DNA of 64,000 bases from Bacteroidales bacterium (GTDB lineage: Bacteria; Bacteroidota; Bacteroidia; Bacteroidales; Prolixibacteraceae): NCBI GenBank assembly GCA_012729335.1, contig JAAYDJ010000007.1, positions 1 through 64,000 of the forward strand, given 5' to 3'. Positions 44,059 through 53,321 of the stretch are shown piece by piece. The notes beneath the pieces were generated by a model that was given only the letters and a program-made list of their open reading frames with translations, was not told the origin of the DNA and searched no databases. The position numbers and the translations under genes were made by a program. Every line of letters starts with the position of its first letter. The stretch's first letter is position 1.

Positions 44059-44082
44059 ATTAACCAACTAATTTTAAGGTAT

Positions 44083-45639
44083 ATGTTAGGAACAATAATA
44101 GGCGTGATTGCCGGTTTAGCCGGAGGGGGGACGATTTCCTACTTCATGTGGGACAAGGCCCTGAAGGCGAAAAAGGTGAAGATCATCACCGAGGCTGAGG
44201 CCGAGGGGGAAGTGATCAAAAAGGAAAAGATGCTTCAGGCCAAGGAGAAGTATCTGCAGTTGAAATCGGAACATGAGAAGCAGGTCAATGAGCGGAACCA
44301 GAAGGTAGTAGCCCTGGAGAACAAGCTGAAGCAGCGGGAGACGGCGGCCAATCAGCAGCGGAATGACCTGATGCGCGACATCCGCAATTTTGAGACGGAG
44401 AAGCAGGAAGTAGAGCAGCAGCGCGAGTTGCTTGCAGCGCAGATGCAGGTGGTGGAACAGAAACAGGAAGATCTGGAGCGGTTGCATCGCCAGCAGGTAG
44501 AGAAGCTGGAGCAGATTTCTGGGATGTCGGCCGAAGAGGCCAGGGCCCAGATGGTGGAATCGCTCAAGGAGGAAGCCAAAACCGAGGCGATGTCGTATGT
44601 GAATGAGATCATGGAGGAGGCCAAGCTGACGGCCTCCAAGGAAGCCAAGAAGGTGGTGGTCAAGACCATTCAGCGGGTAGCCACGGAAACGGCCATTGAG
44701 AATGCAGTGACCATCTTCCATATTGAGAGTGACGAAATGAAGGGGCGGATCATCGGGCGTGAAGGCCGGAATATCAGGGCACTGGAAGCGGCCACGGGGG
44801 TGGAGATCATTGTGGATGACACACCCGAGGCGATCGTTCTTTCGGCTTTTGATCCCGTAAGGCGTGAAGTGGCCCGCCTGGCTCTGCACCAGCTGGTGAC
44901 CGACGGCCGTATTCATCCGGCCCGTATCGAGGAGGTGGTCCAGAAAGTCCAGAAACAGGTCGAAGAAGAGGTCATCGAAACCGGGAAAAGAACCACCATC
45001 GATTTGGGAATTCATGGTCTGCACCCCGAGCTCATCAGACTGATCGGCAAGATGAAGTACCGTTCCTCCTATGGTCAGAATCTTCTGCAGCATTCGCGGG
45101 AGGTGGCCAATCTTTGCGCCATCATGGCCGCCGAGCTGGGCCTGAACCCCAAGAAAGCCAAAAGAGCGGGGTTGCTGCATGACATCGGCAAAGTCCCCGA
45201 TGACGAGCCTGAATTACCGCACGCCGTGCTGGGGATGAAACTGGCCGAAAAATACAAGGAAAAACCCGAGATCTGCAACGCCATCGGATCACACCACGAT
45301 GAGGTGGAGATGCAGACCCTGCTGGCTCCCATCGTCCAGGTGTGCGACGCCATCTCCGGTGCCCGCCCCGGTGCCCGCCGCGAAGTGGTGGAATCTTACA
45401 TCAAGAGGCTGAAAGACCTTGAGGATCTTGCGCTCAGCTATCCCGGGGTGATGAAAACCTATGCCATCCAGGCCGGAAGGGAACTGCGCGTGATCGTGGG
45501 TTCCGATAAGATCAACGACCAGGAATCAGAGCAACTCTCATACGATATCGCGCGCAGGATTCAGGATGAAATGACCTATCCGGGGCAGATCAAGATCACC
45601 GTGATCAGGGAGACCCGCGCGGTCAACTACGCCAAGTAA
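44083..45639 (+). CDS. rny: Ribonuclease Y
   Basis: 518 residues from the ATG at 44083, which gives the conserved short N-terminal membrane anchor ([27 protein letters not shown]); the frame extends upstream only through the terminator. A long charged coiled coil (~35-190) is followed by a KH domain ([26 protein letters not shown]), an HD domain with His366-Asp367 (LLHDIGKV) and the GSHHDEVE block. Endoribonuclease initiating mRNA decay at the inner membrane. No promoter matching the consensus was found after the terminator. Confidence 0.96.
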   Translation: MLGTIIGVIAGLAGGGTISYFMWDKALKAKKVKIITEAEAEGEVIKKEKMLQAKEKYLQLKSEHEKQVNERNQKVVALENKLKQRETAANQQRNDLMRDIRNFETEKQEVEQQRELLAAQMQVVEQKQEDLERLHRQQVEKLEQISGMSAEEARAQMVESLKEEAKTEAMSYVNEIMEEAKLTASKEAKKVVVKTIQRVATETAIENAVTIFHIESDEMKGRIIGREGRNIRALEAATGVEIIVDDTPEAIVLSAFDPVRREVARLALHQLVTDGRIHPARIEEVVQKVQKQVEEEVIETGKRTTIDLGIHGLHPELIRLIGKMKYRSSYGQNLLQHSREVANLCAIMAAELGLNPKKAKRAGLLHDIGKVPDDEPELPHAVLGMKLAEKYKEKPEICNAIGSHHDEVEMQTLLAPIVQVCDAISGARPGARREVVESYIKRLKDLEDLALSYPGVMKTYAIQAGRELRVIVGSDKINDQESEQLSYDIARRIQDEMTYPGQIKITVIRETRAVNYAK

Positions 45640-45722
45640 CTACCACACCCGGCAGGGCAGCCGGTCCATTTCCAGGGCAGGTCAAAGCTCTGGCCAGGCC
45701 TGTGCCCAGGCAGGAAAAAATA

Positions 45723-45752
45723 AAAGCCGTTCCTCATATGAGGAGCGGCTTT
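45723..45752 (+). terminator. Intrinsic terminator of rny
   Basis: AAAGCCGTTCCTC (45723-45735) pairs with GAGGAGCGGCTTT (45740-45752) with one mismatch and an ATAT loop. It lies about 85 bp downstream of the rny stop and has A/T tracts on both sides, so it may also serve the convergent gene. Confidence 0.8.
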
Positions 45753-45796
45753 GTGGTTATTGGAAAAAGCGTCCTGATTGATCGTTCCTGAAAAGG

Positions 45797-46684
45797 TTAT
45801 TTTTTCCCTGAGAATATGCTCATCATCCTCAATATGTCAGCAGTCCGCTCGGTCTGCCCGCTCATCTCATAGCTTCTTTCGGTGATTTCAAGAAGTCTCA
45901 GCAGAAAGACCTTGGGAGAGCTGGCTTCCAGACACGCGTGGGTCAGGTCATAATCCAGCTTCTTCAGCATGTATTCGAGTTCTTTTCTTCCGGTGATAGA
46001 GCCGTTGTTGGCGGGATTGATATAGAAAAGGACGTCGGTTTCGATACCGGGGGGGTGCACCCTGGCGGCAATCCTGCGGTCGACATAGGCGAGCAACGGA
46101 TGCCGTGGCAGGTCGACATACCTGACAGGGAGTTCGAGCTTCTGGGCCACGATCGTATAGAGCAGTGCCAGTGAAACGGCATTTCCCGTGCCCGTCTCCA
46201 GAACCCGGTTTATAAAACAGTGCTGGGGCGACATGTTTTCGTCACCCGCGACCTTCAGCCTGAAATCATGAAAGAAAACATGGTTCAGCACCGTGATCTT
46301 TTCGATAGAGGTGAGGGAATTGTTGATTTCCACCCACACCTTTTTCCGGATCTCTTCGATATGGCGGCGGACTTCGGGTTCATTGAGGTCGGGGTAGTGG
46401 TAACGGCTGGCCAGAATAAACCCCTCGAGAAGGTCGGGGGAGGGTTGGCGCGACCACTGTCGCAGCTTGTTGTAATTTTCCCTGAAGAGGATTCTCTGGA
46501 TCAGGTATTCGATGCGGATCTGGCAGATTTCATGGGGTGTGGTTTCCCAAACGGTTTCCAGAGCAGGAATCACGGAGCTGTTTTCCTTGAGCAGTTCCTT
46601 TTCGACTGCTTCAAAGATCAAAGGTTCCGGGTCATCCATGAGCCGGACAAGTGCTTTGAGCCGTTCTTTTTTTCCTGCTGTCAT
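45797..46684 (-). CDS. SirB1/transglutaminase-like family protein
   Basis: 295 residues. An N-terminal helical region (residues 1-110, PLIFEAVEKELL...) is followed by a SirB1-type domain. The latter includes LTSIEKITVLNHVFFHDFRLKVAGDENMSPQHCFINRVLETGTGNAVSLALLYTIVAQKLELPVRYVDLPRHPLLAY. The active-site Cys of true transglutaminases is not at the usual place, as in most SirB1 proteins, so catalysis is doubtful. Cytoplasmic, function unknown. It starts 6 bp after the end of the nucleoside phosphorylase gene, so the two form an operon. Confidence 0.8.
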   Translation of the reverse strand: MTAGKKERLKALVRLMDDPEPLIFEAVEKELLKENSSVIPALETVWETTPHEICQIRIEYLIQRILFRENYNKLRQWSRQPSPDLLEGFILASRYHYPDLNEPEVRRHIEEIRKKVWVEINNSLTSIEKITVLNHVFFHDFRLKVAGDENMSPQHCFINRVLETGTGNAVSLALLYTIVAQKLELPVRYVDLPRHPLLAYVDRRIAARVHPPGIETDVLFYINPANNGSITGRKELEYMLKKLDYDLTHACLEASSPKVFLLRLLEITERSYEMSGQTERTADILRMMSIFSGKK

Positions 46685-46690
46685 GGTGTG

Positions 46691-47560
46691 TCAGCTGGTA
46701 AGTCGGTTAAGTACGGCCTCGACGAGGCGTTCCATCTGGGTGTGGTAGCTCTCATTGGCGCCGCGGGTCATCCTGTTGGCGATGAGCAGACATATTGTCA
46801 GGGCTTCATGGCCCAGCATCCGCGACAGCCCATAGATGGCCGAACTCTCCATTTCATAGTTGGTTATCCTGTAATCCCCGAAGGAAAACGCTCCAAGTTT
46901 TTCGTTGAGGTGGGGAAGTGCCAACCCGATGCGCAGGGTCCTTCCCTGGGGACCATAAAAACCGGGTGCCGAAATGTTCACCCCGGGAATAAATTCGGGG
47001 CTGCTGAATTTTCCAAGCAACAGGGGGGAGGCGTCGACCACATAGGGTGAGGGGAAGGAGGCCGGCCACTCCGTAAACTTCCTGAAGGCCGCCTCAAAAG
47101 GGAGGTCGCTGACCGCGTCTCTGCCTTCGTAAAAGGAGAGCATACCGTCGAATCCCACCGATTTGTGACTCACAATCCACGACCCGACAGGCAAATCACG
47201 CTGCAGACCCCCCGATGTGCCGATCCTGACCAGGTTCAGGGACCTGTGCCCAGGGAGGATCTCCCGCTTTTCGAGATCAATGTTGACCAGGGCATCCAGC
47301 TCATTGACGACAATGTCGATGTTGTCGGTGCCGATACCCGTAGATACTACCGAAATGCGCCGGCCATGGTAACGCCCCGTTACCGTGACGAATTCCCGGT
47401 TGGCCACCTGCAGCTCCGTGGAATCTAACCTGGAGCCAATCATGGCCACCCGCCCGGGATCCCCCACCAGCAGAACCGTATCAGCCAACTGCCCCGGTTT
47501 CAGATGAAGATGAAAAATGCTCCCGTCATCGTTTACAATGAGTTCCGATTCTCCTATCAT
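46691..47560 (-). CDS. Nucleoside phosphorylase (uridine phosphorylase-like, PNP/UDP family)
   Basis: 289 residues. Family blocks: VLLVGDPGRVAMIGSRLD (phosphate-binding GDPxR), TGRYHGRRISVVSTGIGTDNIDIVVNEL, LVRIGTSGGLQRDLPVGSWIVS, and NYEMESSAIYGLSRMLGHEALTICLLIANR (EMES substrate block). Phosphorolyses nucleosides to base and (deoxy)ribose 1-phosphate; the uridine-type assignment follows from overall similarity and is not certain. First gene of a two-gene unit with the SirB1-like protein. No clear TAnnTTTG upstream. Confidence 0.88.
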   Translation of the reverse strand: MIGESELIVNDDGSIFHLHLKPGQLADTVLLVGDPGRVAMIGSRLDSTELQVANREFVTVTGRYHGRRISVVSTGIGTDNIDIVVNELDALVNIDLEKREILPGHRSLNLVRIGTSGGLQRDLPVGSWIVSHKSVGFDGMLSFYEGRDAVSDLPFEAAFRKFTEWPASFPSPYVVDASPLLLGKFSSPEFIPGVNISAPGFYGPQGRTLRIGLALPHLNEKLGAFSFGDYRITNYEMESSAIYGLSRMLGHEALTICLLIANRMTRGANESYHTQMERLVEAVLNRLTS

Positions 47561-47697
47561 AATGTATGAGATGACAAATCAGTCAAAACTATTTAAAAAA
47601 ACTCTTTTGTACCAACACGTTAGCCCGTTTTTTATCAACAGTTAAATTTATTGCCGGGCTTAAACGCGTTGATAACCTTAATTTTCCGCATAAATGC

Positions 47698-47705
47698 TAC
47701 CTTTG
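47698..47705 (+). promoter_or_regulatory. Predicted -7 element of the SPFH gene
   Basis: TACCTTTG matches TAnnTTTG and ends 20 bp before the ATG at 47726. The nearest TTG is 26 nt upstream, beyond usual spacing. Confidence 0.5.
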
Positions 47706-47725
47706 GGGAGATTAAACTGTCTGAT

Positions 47726-48553
47726 ATGGATATCAAAAAGTTAAACCTGAAAACCTCCTGGCTGGTCGCAGGAGTGGTCGTGATCTTACTGGTACTGGTT
47801 TTTGGAAACCGCATGTTTCTCATCATTGATGCCGGGGAAAGAGGAGTGATCTTCAGACCATACACATCGGGACTTGACCGGGAGAATATCTTCGGGGAGG
47901 GATTTCATGTGGTGGCGCCCTGGAACAGGATGTACGTGTATAATGTGCGGGAGCAGCAGCGGGAGGAGACCATGGATGTGCTGGACAAGAGCGGGCTCTA
48001 CATCAATGTGGATGTCACAGTGCGGTTTAATCCGCTTTTCAATACGATTCCCTTTCTGCATGAGCGGTTCGGCGTGGAATATGTCAATGTGCTGGTGATT
48101 CCGGAGGTACGCTCCTCTGTACGACAGGTCGCCGGCCGGTACACCGCCGAGGAGATTTACTCGACCATGCGGCAACAGGTGGAAAGCGAAATTATTGAGG
48201 AGACCAAGAAAACCCTCGGGGCCAACTTCATTGACATGCGGGCGTTGCTGATCCGCTCCATTGATCTGCCCACGCAGATCAAAACGGCCATCGAAAGCAA
48301 ACTCACCCAGGAGCAGGAAGCCCTGGCCTATGAATTCAGGCTTAACAGGGAGGAATCAGAAGCCGAACGCAAACGGATAGAAGCGCAGGGAATCGCCGAC
48401 TACAACCGGATCATCAGCTCGAGTTTGACTGACAACATCCTGAAGCAGAAAGGAATCGATGCCACACTGGACCTGGCCAAATCAGCCAATTCAAAAGTGG
48501 TGGTGGTGGGCAGCGGTAAGGATGGACTACCCCTGATCCTGGGTGGAAACTAA
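47726..48553 (+). CDS. SPFH/prohibitin family membrane protein
   Basis: 275 residues from the ATG after the promoter (the frame is open 75 bp further upstream through promoter sequence). One N-terminal membrane segment (TSWLVAGVVVILLVLVFG) is followed by the prohibitin/band-7 domain (IDAGERGVIFRPYTSGLDRENIFGEGFHVVAPWNRMYVYNVREQQ ... VRQVAGRYTAEEIYS) and a helical tail ending in a glycine-rich GSGKDGLPLILGGN. It probably forms large ring assemblies and scaffolds membrane proteins or proteases. The last seven codons and stop lie in the zeroth unit of the following 25-bp array. Confidence 0.9.
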   Translation: MDIKKLNLKTSWLVAGVVVILLVLVFGNRMFLIIDAGERGVIFRPYTSGLDRENIFGEGFHVVAPWNRMYVYNVREQQREETMDVLDKSGLYINVDVTVRFNPLFNTIPFLHERFGVEYVNVLVIPEVRSSVRQVAGRYTAEEIYSTMRQQVESEIIEETKKTLGANFIDMRALLIRSIDLPTQIKTAIESKLTQEQEALAYEFRLNREESEAERKRIEAQGIADYNRIISSSLTDNILKQKGIDATLDLAKSANSKVVVVGSGKDGLPLILGGN

Positions 48554-48733
48554 TCACCTGACTCCGGATGGAAACTCATCATGCTGACTCCTGACGGAGA
48601 TGAATTGCCTGACTCCGGATGGTAACTCAGCGCCTGACTCCTGACGGAGATGAATTGCCTGGCTCCGGATGGTAATTCAGCGCCTGACTCCTGACGGAGA
48701 TGAATTGCCTGGCTTTTGACGGAAAGCAGTCCC
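48533..48733 (+). repeat. 25-bp tandem array grown from the 3' end of the SPFH gene
   Basis: Unit 0 (48533-48557) is the gene's own end with its TAA stop. Units of 25-26 bp follow without gap at 48558, 48584, 48609, 48634, 48659 and 48684, with a degenerate one at 48709. Two types alternate (CTGACTCCGGATGGTAACTC and CTGACTCCTGACGGAGATGA starts), giving a 50-bp higher-order period. Unit 0 and unit 1 agree at about 19 of 25 positions. The array fills most of the space to the convergent small gene. Confidence 0.9.
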
Positions 48734-48761
48734 CGCAGGCCCTGCCGGAAGGAGATGTGAT

Positions 48762-48956
48762 TTACCTTTTGGGTTTGACGGGCTTTAAACTCCGGGAATC
48801 AAAGTGGTCCAGTTCGTCTTCCTCAAAGTCGTCATAAATGGAAAGTCTTCTCTTGGAATTTTTTTCTTTCACGGAAACGCCTGGTACTGAGGCTCTTCTT
48901 TCTACTTTGTCGATTTTTTCCCGGTGGCTTGACTTGGAAAAGTTTTTTTTCATCAC
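48762..48956 (-). CDS. Small highly charged protein, unknown function
   Basis: 64 residues, no signal or membrane segment. The first half is basic (KKNFSKSSHREKIDKVERRASV), the middle KEKNSKRRLSIYDDFEEDELDHF is strongly acidic, and the C terminus is again basic (KPVKPKR). Codon structure and a clean start suggest a real gene. I recognise no family; a nucleic-acid or ribosome-associated role would be a guess from charge. Divergent from the OmpA-family gene. Confidence 0.55.
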   Translation of the reverse strand: MMKKNFSKSSHREKIDKVERRASVPGVSVKEKNSKRRLSIYDDFEEDELDHFDSRSLKPVKPKR

Positions 48957-49116
48957 TTTAAAACAAAAATGCGTCTTAAATTAACAAATCAGATTCTTTT
49001 AACTTCTCACTTACAGGATATTGATTAACCTGTCCAAATATAAAAACAATTCTTATACCAAACTGTTCGTTCTCAGGTTTAAGAAATATTTTTACCCATT
49101 TTCAGCGAAGGAAGGG

Positions 49117-51033
49117 ATGTACAAGGTATTTTCAATACTGTTTATAGGGTTGTGGATGTTTCCGCAGGTGGGCATGGGGCAAGGGAGCCGTATGGTGACC
49201 CGATCCATGCGTGAGGCCCGTGAGGCATGGGAGCGGCGTGATTTCCGGACGGCGGCTGACGCCGCGGGGAAGGTGCTCAGGGTGGATGCTTCGCATGGGG
49301 AGGCGTTGTTGCTGATGGCCGATCTCTCACGCGATCAGGGCTTGCGTAGCGAGGAGGTGGTGTGGCTTCGCAGGGCTGCTGCGGCTGGCGCCGGGGGCAC
49401 CCTCCTTGATTTCAGGCTTGGGGAGGCCCTTTACCTGACTGGCAACTACGGGGAAGCCCTGGAAGCCCTGCTCCGCTTCCTGGACACCCGCCCCGGAGGA
49501 AACCTCCTGGCCAGGGCAGTCATTTTGCGCGATCACGCCTCCTTTGCCGCCACTGCTGTCAGAAATCCGGTACCTTTTGATCCTGTAGACCCGGGAGAGG
49601 GCGTCAACACCCCCGGCGATGAATACTGGCCGGTCCTTAGCGTCGACGGAAACACCCTGCTCTTCACCCGCCGGGTTCCCATACAGGGGGGGGCCGGGAA
49701 TGCCCTGCAGGAAGATTTCTTCATAAGCCATCCTGATTCGGGGGAGTGGAGCCCCGCGGTTCCCCTGACCGATCTGAACACCCCTGCCAACGAGGGGGCT
49801 CCCACACTATCGGCCGACGGAAAACTGCTCTTTTTCACCCTCTGTAATCATCCCGGGGGCCTCGGCAGTTGCGACATCTGGTATGCACGGTGGGAAAACG
49901 GCCACTGGTCTTCACCCCGCAATGCCGGAGAACCTGTCAACACCCCGGGATGGGAAGGACAGCCCTCGCTCTCTGCATTCGGGGATCTTCTCGTTTTCTC
50001 TTCGGAGCGGCCCGGTGGAAAAGGGAAAAAAGATCTCTGGAAGGTGACACTCACAGGTTGGAGGGCCGATGGTTCTCCAGTCTGGGGTGGCGTGATGAAT
50101 GGCGGTGACAGTCTCAACACCCCGGGTGATGAGATTTCCCCCTTTCTACATCCCGGGGGCAGGGATCTCTTTTTTGCCTCTGACCGTTGGCCGGGCATGG
50201 GAGGCTATGATCTTTTCCGGTCGGTGCTTCTTCCCGGGGGGGAGTGGAGTGCTCCTTTCAACCTGGGATATCCGGTGAATACCCCAGGTAACGAGCAGGG
50301 TCTGGTGACAGACCGGACGGGGGTTATGGCCTGGATGGCCACGGGACGGACCCCCGGCGGACATATGGATATCGTCTCCTTTCAGCTCAATGAGGCGGAC
50401 AGGCCCTCACCGGTCACCTTTATACGGGGAAAGATCGTCAACGACTCCACGGGATTACCGGTTGCTGCGCGTGTCTCTATCAGCGGGCCTCCGGAAAGCC
50501 ATTTTCCCGGAACCTCCCTGGAAGCCGGGCATGACGGCACTTTTCTGGTGGCTCTGCCCCTGGGGGAAGAGCTGCTTTTCAGTGTCGGGCACCCCGGTTT
50601 TCTCTTCTATTCGGAGGGGTTCTGCTTCAGGGAGGGGGCCGGTGCCCCCGAACCCGTGGAACGGGAGATCAGGCTTCGGCCTGCCAGCCCAGGCATTTCC
50701 ATCAGTCTCTACCAGATCTTTTTCGCCACCGACCAGTATGAGATCCTTCCCCCTTCGGAGCCGGAGCTTCTGGTATTGTTGGACTTCCTGCAGAAAAATC
50801 CCACCTTGCGGATCGAAATCGGAGGCCATACCGATCATACGGGAAGTGAGGCGTGGAACCTCCGGCTTTCGGAGCAAAGGGCCGCCTCGGTGCGCGACTA
50901 CCTCGTGAAAAGGGGAATCGCACAGGAAAGGCTTACCTCTCGGGGGTATGGCATGAGCCAGCCCATAGCCCCTAACAATACAGAGCAGGGACGTGCACAG
51001 AACCGGCACACCTCCATCAGAATTCTCCCCTGA
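49117..51033 (+). CDS. OmpA-family protein with PD40/WD40-like propeller and TPR-like N terminus
   Basis: 638 residues from the ATG that gives a signal peptide (MYKVFSILFIGLWMFPQVGMGQG); the frame continues upstream to a TTG without a signal. A TPR-like helical region (about 35-140) is followed by a beta-propeller of five blades, each opening with NTPxxE (VNTPGDE, LNTPANE, VNTPGWE, LNTPGDE, VNTPGNE) and continuing in LSADGKLLFF-like strands. A carboxypeptidase-regulatory-like domain comes next, and a C-terminal OmpA peptidoglycan-binding domain (FFATDQYEILPPSEPELLVLLDFL, GGHTDHTGS, RLTSRGYGMSQP). Same architecture as PorE-like type IX accessory proteins, but that identity is not established. 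Confidence 0.85.
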   Translation: MYKVFSILFIGLWMFPQVGMGQGSRMVTRSMREAREAWERRDFRTAADAAGKVLRVDASHGEALLLMADLSRDQGLRSEEVVWLRRAAAAGAGGTLLDFRLGEALYLTGNYGEALEALLRFLDTRPGGNLLARAVILRDHASFAATAVRNPVPFDPVDPGEGVNTPGDEYWPVLSVDGNTLLFTRRVPIQGGAGNALQEDFFISHPDSGEWSPAVPLTDLNTPANEGAPTLSADGKLLFFTLCNHPGGLGSCDIWYARWENGHWSSPRNAGEPVNTPGWEGQPSLSAFGDLLVFSSERPGGKGKKDLWKVTLTGWRADGSPVWGGVMNGGDSLNTPGDEISPFLHPGGRDLFFASDRWPGMGGYDLFRSVLLPGGEWSAPFNLGYPVNTPGNEQGLVTDRTGVMAWMATGRTPGGHMDIVSFQLNEADRPSPVTFIRGKIVNDSTGLPVAARVSISGPPESHFPGTSLEAGHDGTFLVALPLGEELLFSVGHPGFLFYSEGFCFREGAGAPEPVEREIRLRPASPGISISLYQIFFATDQYEILPPSEPELLVLLDFLQKNPTLRIEIGGHTDHTGSEAWNLRLSEQRAASVRDYLVKRGIAQERLTSRGYGMSQPIAPNNTEQGRAQNRHTSIRILP

Positions 51034-51047
51034 TTGCCACGGGAAGT

Positions 51048-51116
51048 GCCGCAGCGTATATCCCCACTGCTGCTCCACGCTTACCCTTCGCACCTCTTCA
51101 CCATACGCTGTGCGGC
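51048..51116 (+). terminator. Terminator-like inverted repeat after the OmpA-family gene
   Basis: GCCGCAGCGTAT (51048-51059) pairs with ATACGCTGTGCGGC (51103-51116) with a 2-nt bulge, followed by TCTTATACTTTTTATT. The loop is long (43 nt), so efficiency is uncertain. Confidence 0.5.
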
Positions 51117-51142
51117 TCTTATACTTTTTATTAATTTTACTG

Positions 51143-51150
51143 TACATTTG
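51143..51150 (+). promoter_or_regulatory. Predicted -7 element of the hyf-like operon
   Basis: TACATTTG matches TAnnTTTG, 118 bp before hyfB. The resulting leader of about 110 nt contains the palindrome at 51217-51249. Confidence 0.45.
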
Positions 51151-51216
51151 GTGAGAATGGAACCGGGCCTGCGGGGCGGTGCCGGATAATTTCCTTTCAT
51201 TTGCCCCGGATTAAAG

Positions 51217-51249
51217 GCATACCGGAAAGGATTAACCATTCCGGTATGC
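51217..51249. promoter_or_regulatory. Perfect 11-bp inverted repeat in the hyf-like operon leader
   Basis: GCATACCGGAA (51217-51227) and TTCCGGTATGC (51239-51249) are perfectly complementary around an 11-nt spacer, 19 bp before the hyfB ATG. It could be a dimeric repressor operator (22-bp centre-to-centre) or an RNA hairpin that limits translation. There is no T-tract, so it is not a terminator. Confidence 0.6.
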
Positions 51250-51268
51250 ATCAGTTAAACTAAACGGA

Positions 51269-53320
51269 ATGAATCCGGTCAACTTATTTTTACTGGTGGC
51301 GGCTCTTTTCCTGGTGCTTCTTCCATTTCTAAGGGGAGCGTATCAGAGGATTTGGTTACTGGGGGGAGTTTTGCTGATGGCTGTGGTGACCTCGGTTCCG
51401 GCATGGCAGGTGCTCACAGGGGCGACCCGGGAGTGGCTCCTTCCCGGCAATGGGGTCATCGGAGAGATCCCCCTGCGGCTTGATGGCCTCTCGGCCTGGT
51501 TCATCCTGATCATTAACCTGGTTTTTCTCACCGGGGCCGTTTACGGTCTTTCCTACCTGCGTCATTATCAGGCGCACAGGAATACCCTCACCCTCCATTA
51601 CCTCTCATTTCTGTTGCTGCACCTGGCGCTCCTTTCACTTTGCGTGATCCAGAACAGCCTGGTATTTCTGGTAATGTGGGAGGTGATGACCCTTGCAGCC
51701 TTTGTGGCAGTGATCTTTGAACACGAGAAATGGGTGACCGTCAAGGCAGGGATCAACTTTTTGATCCAGTCGCACATCTCCCTGCTGTTACTCATGGTGG
51801 GTTTTCTTTACGGGGCCATCCATACGGGCAGTTACGATCTGGCGGCGTTTGCGGGGCTTCCCGGCGGAAGGGGGACCGCCACCGCACTCATGCTGCTTTT
51901 CATTGCCGGTTTTGGCATCAAGGCCGGATTTGTCCCTTTCCACACCTGGCTGCCTTATGCCCATCCGGCCGCCCCGGCCCATATCTCCGGGATCATGTCG
52001 GGGGTGATCATTAAAATCGGGCTCTTCGGGATCCTTCGCATGCTCCTGATTCTTTCCGTTGATTTCACCACCGTGGGCTATCTGTTGCTGGCCGTATCCC
52101 TGGTGTCGGGTGTTTACGGGGTCATGCTGGCTATCGTTCAACATAATCTGAAGAAATTGCTGGCCTACCACAGCATCGAGAATATCGGGATTATTGGCCT
52201 GGGGATCGGCCTGGGGTGCATTGGCCTGGGTGGCGGGCACCCTCTGCTGGCAGCCCTGGGATTTGGCGGTGCCCTGCTCCATATCCTCAACCATGCCCTT
52301 TTTAAATCCCTTCTTTTTTATACCGCCGGTAATGTCTACCAGGCCACACACACCCTTCACATTGAACACCTTGGGGGAGTCATGAGAAAAATGCCTCTGA
52401 CATCCCTGCTGTTTCTGGTGGCCGCCATTGCCATCTGCGGCATTCCCCCTTTCAACGGGTTTGTCTCGGAGTTTCTGGTCTATGCCGGATTGTACCAATG
52501 GATGCAGGAGGCTTCCCTGGTCACCCTGGTGGTCATCATCTTCACCATCATGGGGTTGGTGCTCATCGGCGGACTGGCATTGCTTTGTTTCACCAAGGCA
52601 TTCGGGATTGTTTTTCTGGGGAATGCCCGGAGGGGGCATGCGGGGGCCGAGGTGTCGCGGGGTCAGCTGGCACCCCTGTGGGTTCTGGCCCTGCTGATCC
52701 TTCTCATCGGCACCTTCCCCCAGGTGTTTACAGGGTTCCTGGCCCGGCCGGTTGCCCAGTTCACAGCCATGGTTCCTCATGCCGGGGCTGCCGTGGAGAT
52801 GGGAACCTCAGGGTTGGAACCGGTGCCCCTTTCCGGAGTGGTGAACGGCATGGTGACGCCCGTAGCCGCGGCCGCCTGGGGTGTGATCCTGGTCAGCCTC
52901 CTCCTGTGGGCACTGCGCAGCCTCGTGATCCGTACCAAATCCCAGGAAACCTCACCCACCTGGAGCTGTGGCTATGTGGCCCCCACACCGAAACTGCAGT
53001 ATACGGCAGGCTCCTTTGCCAGAAGCTATACCAAGCTCTTCAGGGCGGTACTTACCTTCTCGCGGAGAGAAAGGGGCGTCGACGCCATCTTCCCCGCGGG
53101 AGGCCATTATGAGTCTCATGCCGACGACAAGATGGAGAAATGGTTCGTCGACAAGCCGGTCAACGGCTTCCAATGGCTGATGAGCCGGCTGCTTTTCCTC
53201 CAGAACGGAAAACTTCAGGTTTATATCCTCTACGGAATCCTTTTCATGGCGGCGGTTATTCTGATACCCGTATTCACCGGCTGGCTGGGTGATTTGCTTC
53301 AATTCCTGAAACAGTTATAA
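51269..53320 (+). CDS. hyfB: Hydrogenase-4 component B-like antiporter subunit (NuoL/MrpA superfamily)
   Basis: 683 residues, about 14-16 membrane helices. The proton-channel family block is seen: EVMTLAAFVAVIFEHEKWVTVKAGINFLIQSHISLLLL, then AGFGIKAGFVPFHTWLPYAHPAAPAHISGIMSGVIIKIG and HNLKKLLAYHSIENIGIIGLG. Conserved Glu (WEVMT) and Lys (GIKAGFVP) of the antiporter core are present. The hydrophilic tail has the HyfB signature WSCGY...PKLQYTAGSFARSYTKLFR. Expected to translocate protons or sodium. First gene of the six-gene unit; 1 bp separates it from hyfC. Confidence 0.9.
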   Translation: MNPVNLFLLVAALFLVLLPFLRGAYQRIWLLGGVLLMAVVTSVPAWQVLTGATREWLLPGNGVIGEIPLRLDGLSAWFILIINLVFLTGAVYGLSYLRHYQAHRNTLTLHYLSFLLLHLALLSLCVIQNSLVFLVMWEVMTLAAFVAVIFEHEKWVTVKAGINFLIQSHISLLLLMVGFLYGAIHTGSYDLAAFAGLPGGRGTATALMLLFIAGFGIKAGFVPFHTWLPYAHPAAPAHISGIMSGVIIKIGLFGILRMLLILSVDFTTVGYLLLAVSLVSGVYGVMLAIVQHNLKKLLAYHSIENIGIIGLGIGLGCIGLGGGHPLLAALGFGGALLHILNHALFKSLLFYTAGNVYQATHTLHIEHLGGVMRKMPLTSLLFLVAAIAICGIPPFNGFVSEFLVYAGLYQWMQEASLVTLVVIIFTIMGLVLIGGLALLCFTKAFGIVFLGNARRGHAGAEVSRGQLAPLWVLALLILLIGTFPQVFTGFLARPVAQFTAMVPHAGAAVEMGTSGLEPVPLSGVVNGMVTPVAAAAWGVILVSLLLWALRSLVIRTKSQETSPTWSCGYVAPTPKLQYTAGSFARSYTKLFRAVLTFSRRERGVDAIFPAGGHYESHADDKMEKWFVDKPVNGFQWLMSRLLFLQNGKLQVYILYGILFMAAVILIPVFTGWLGDLLQFLKQL

Positions 53321-53321
53321 T

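Noticed and set aside
43996-44082. Upstream extension of the rny frame
   Set aside because: The extension is translated from the terminator hairpin and precedes the conserved N-terminal membrane anchor, which begins at the ATG at 44083.
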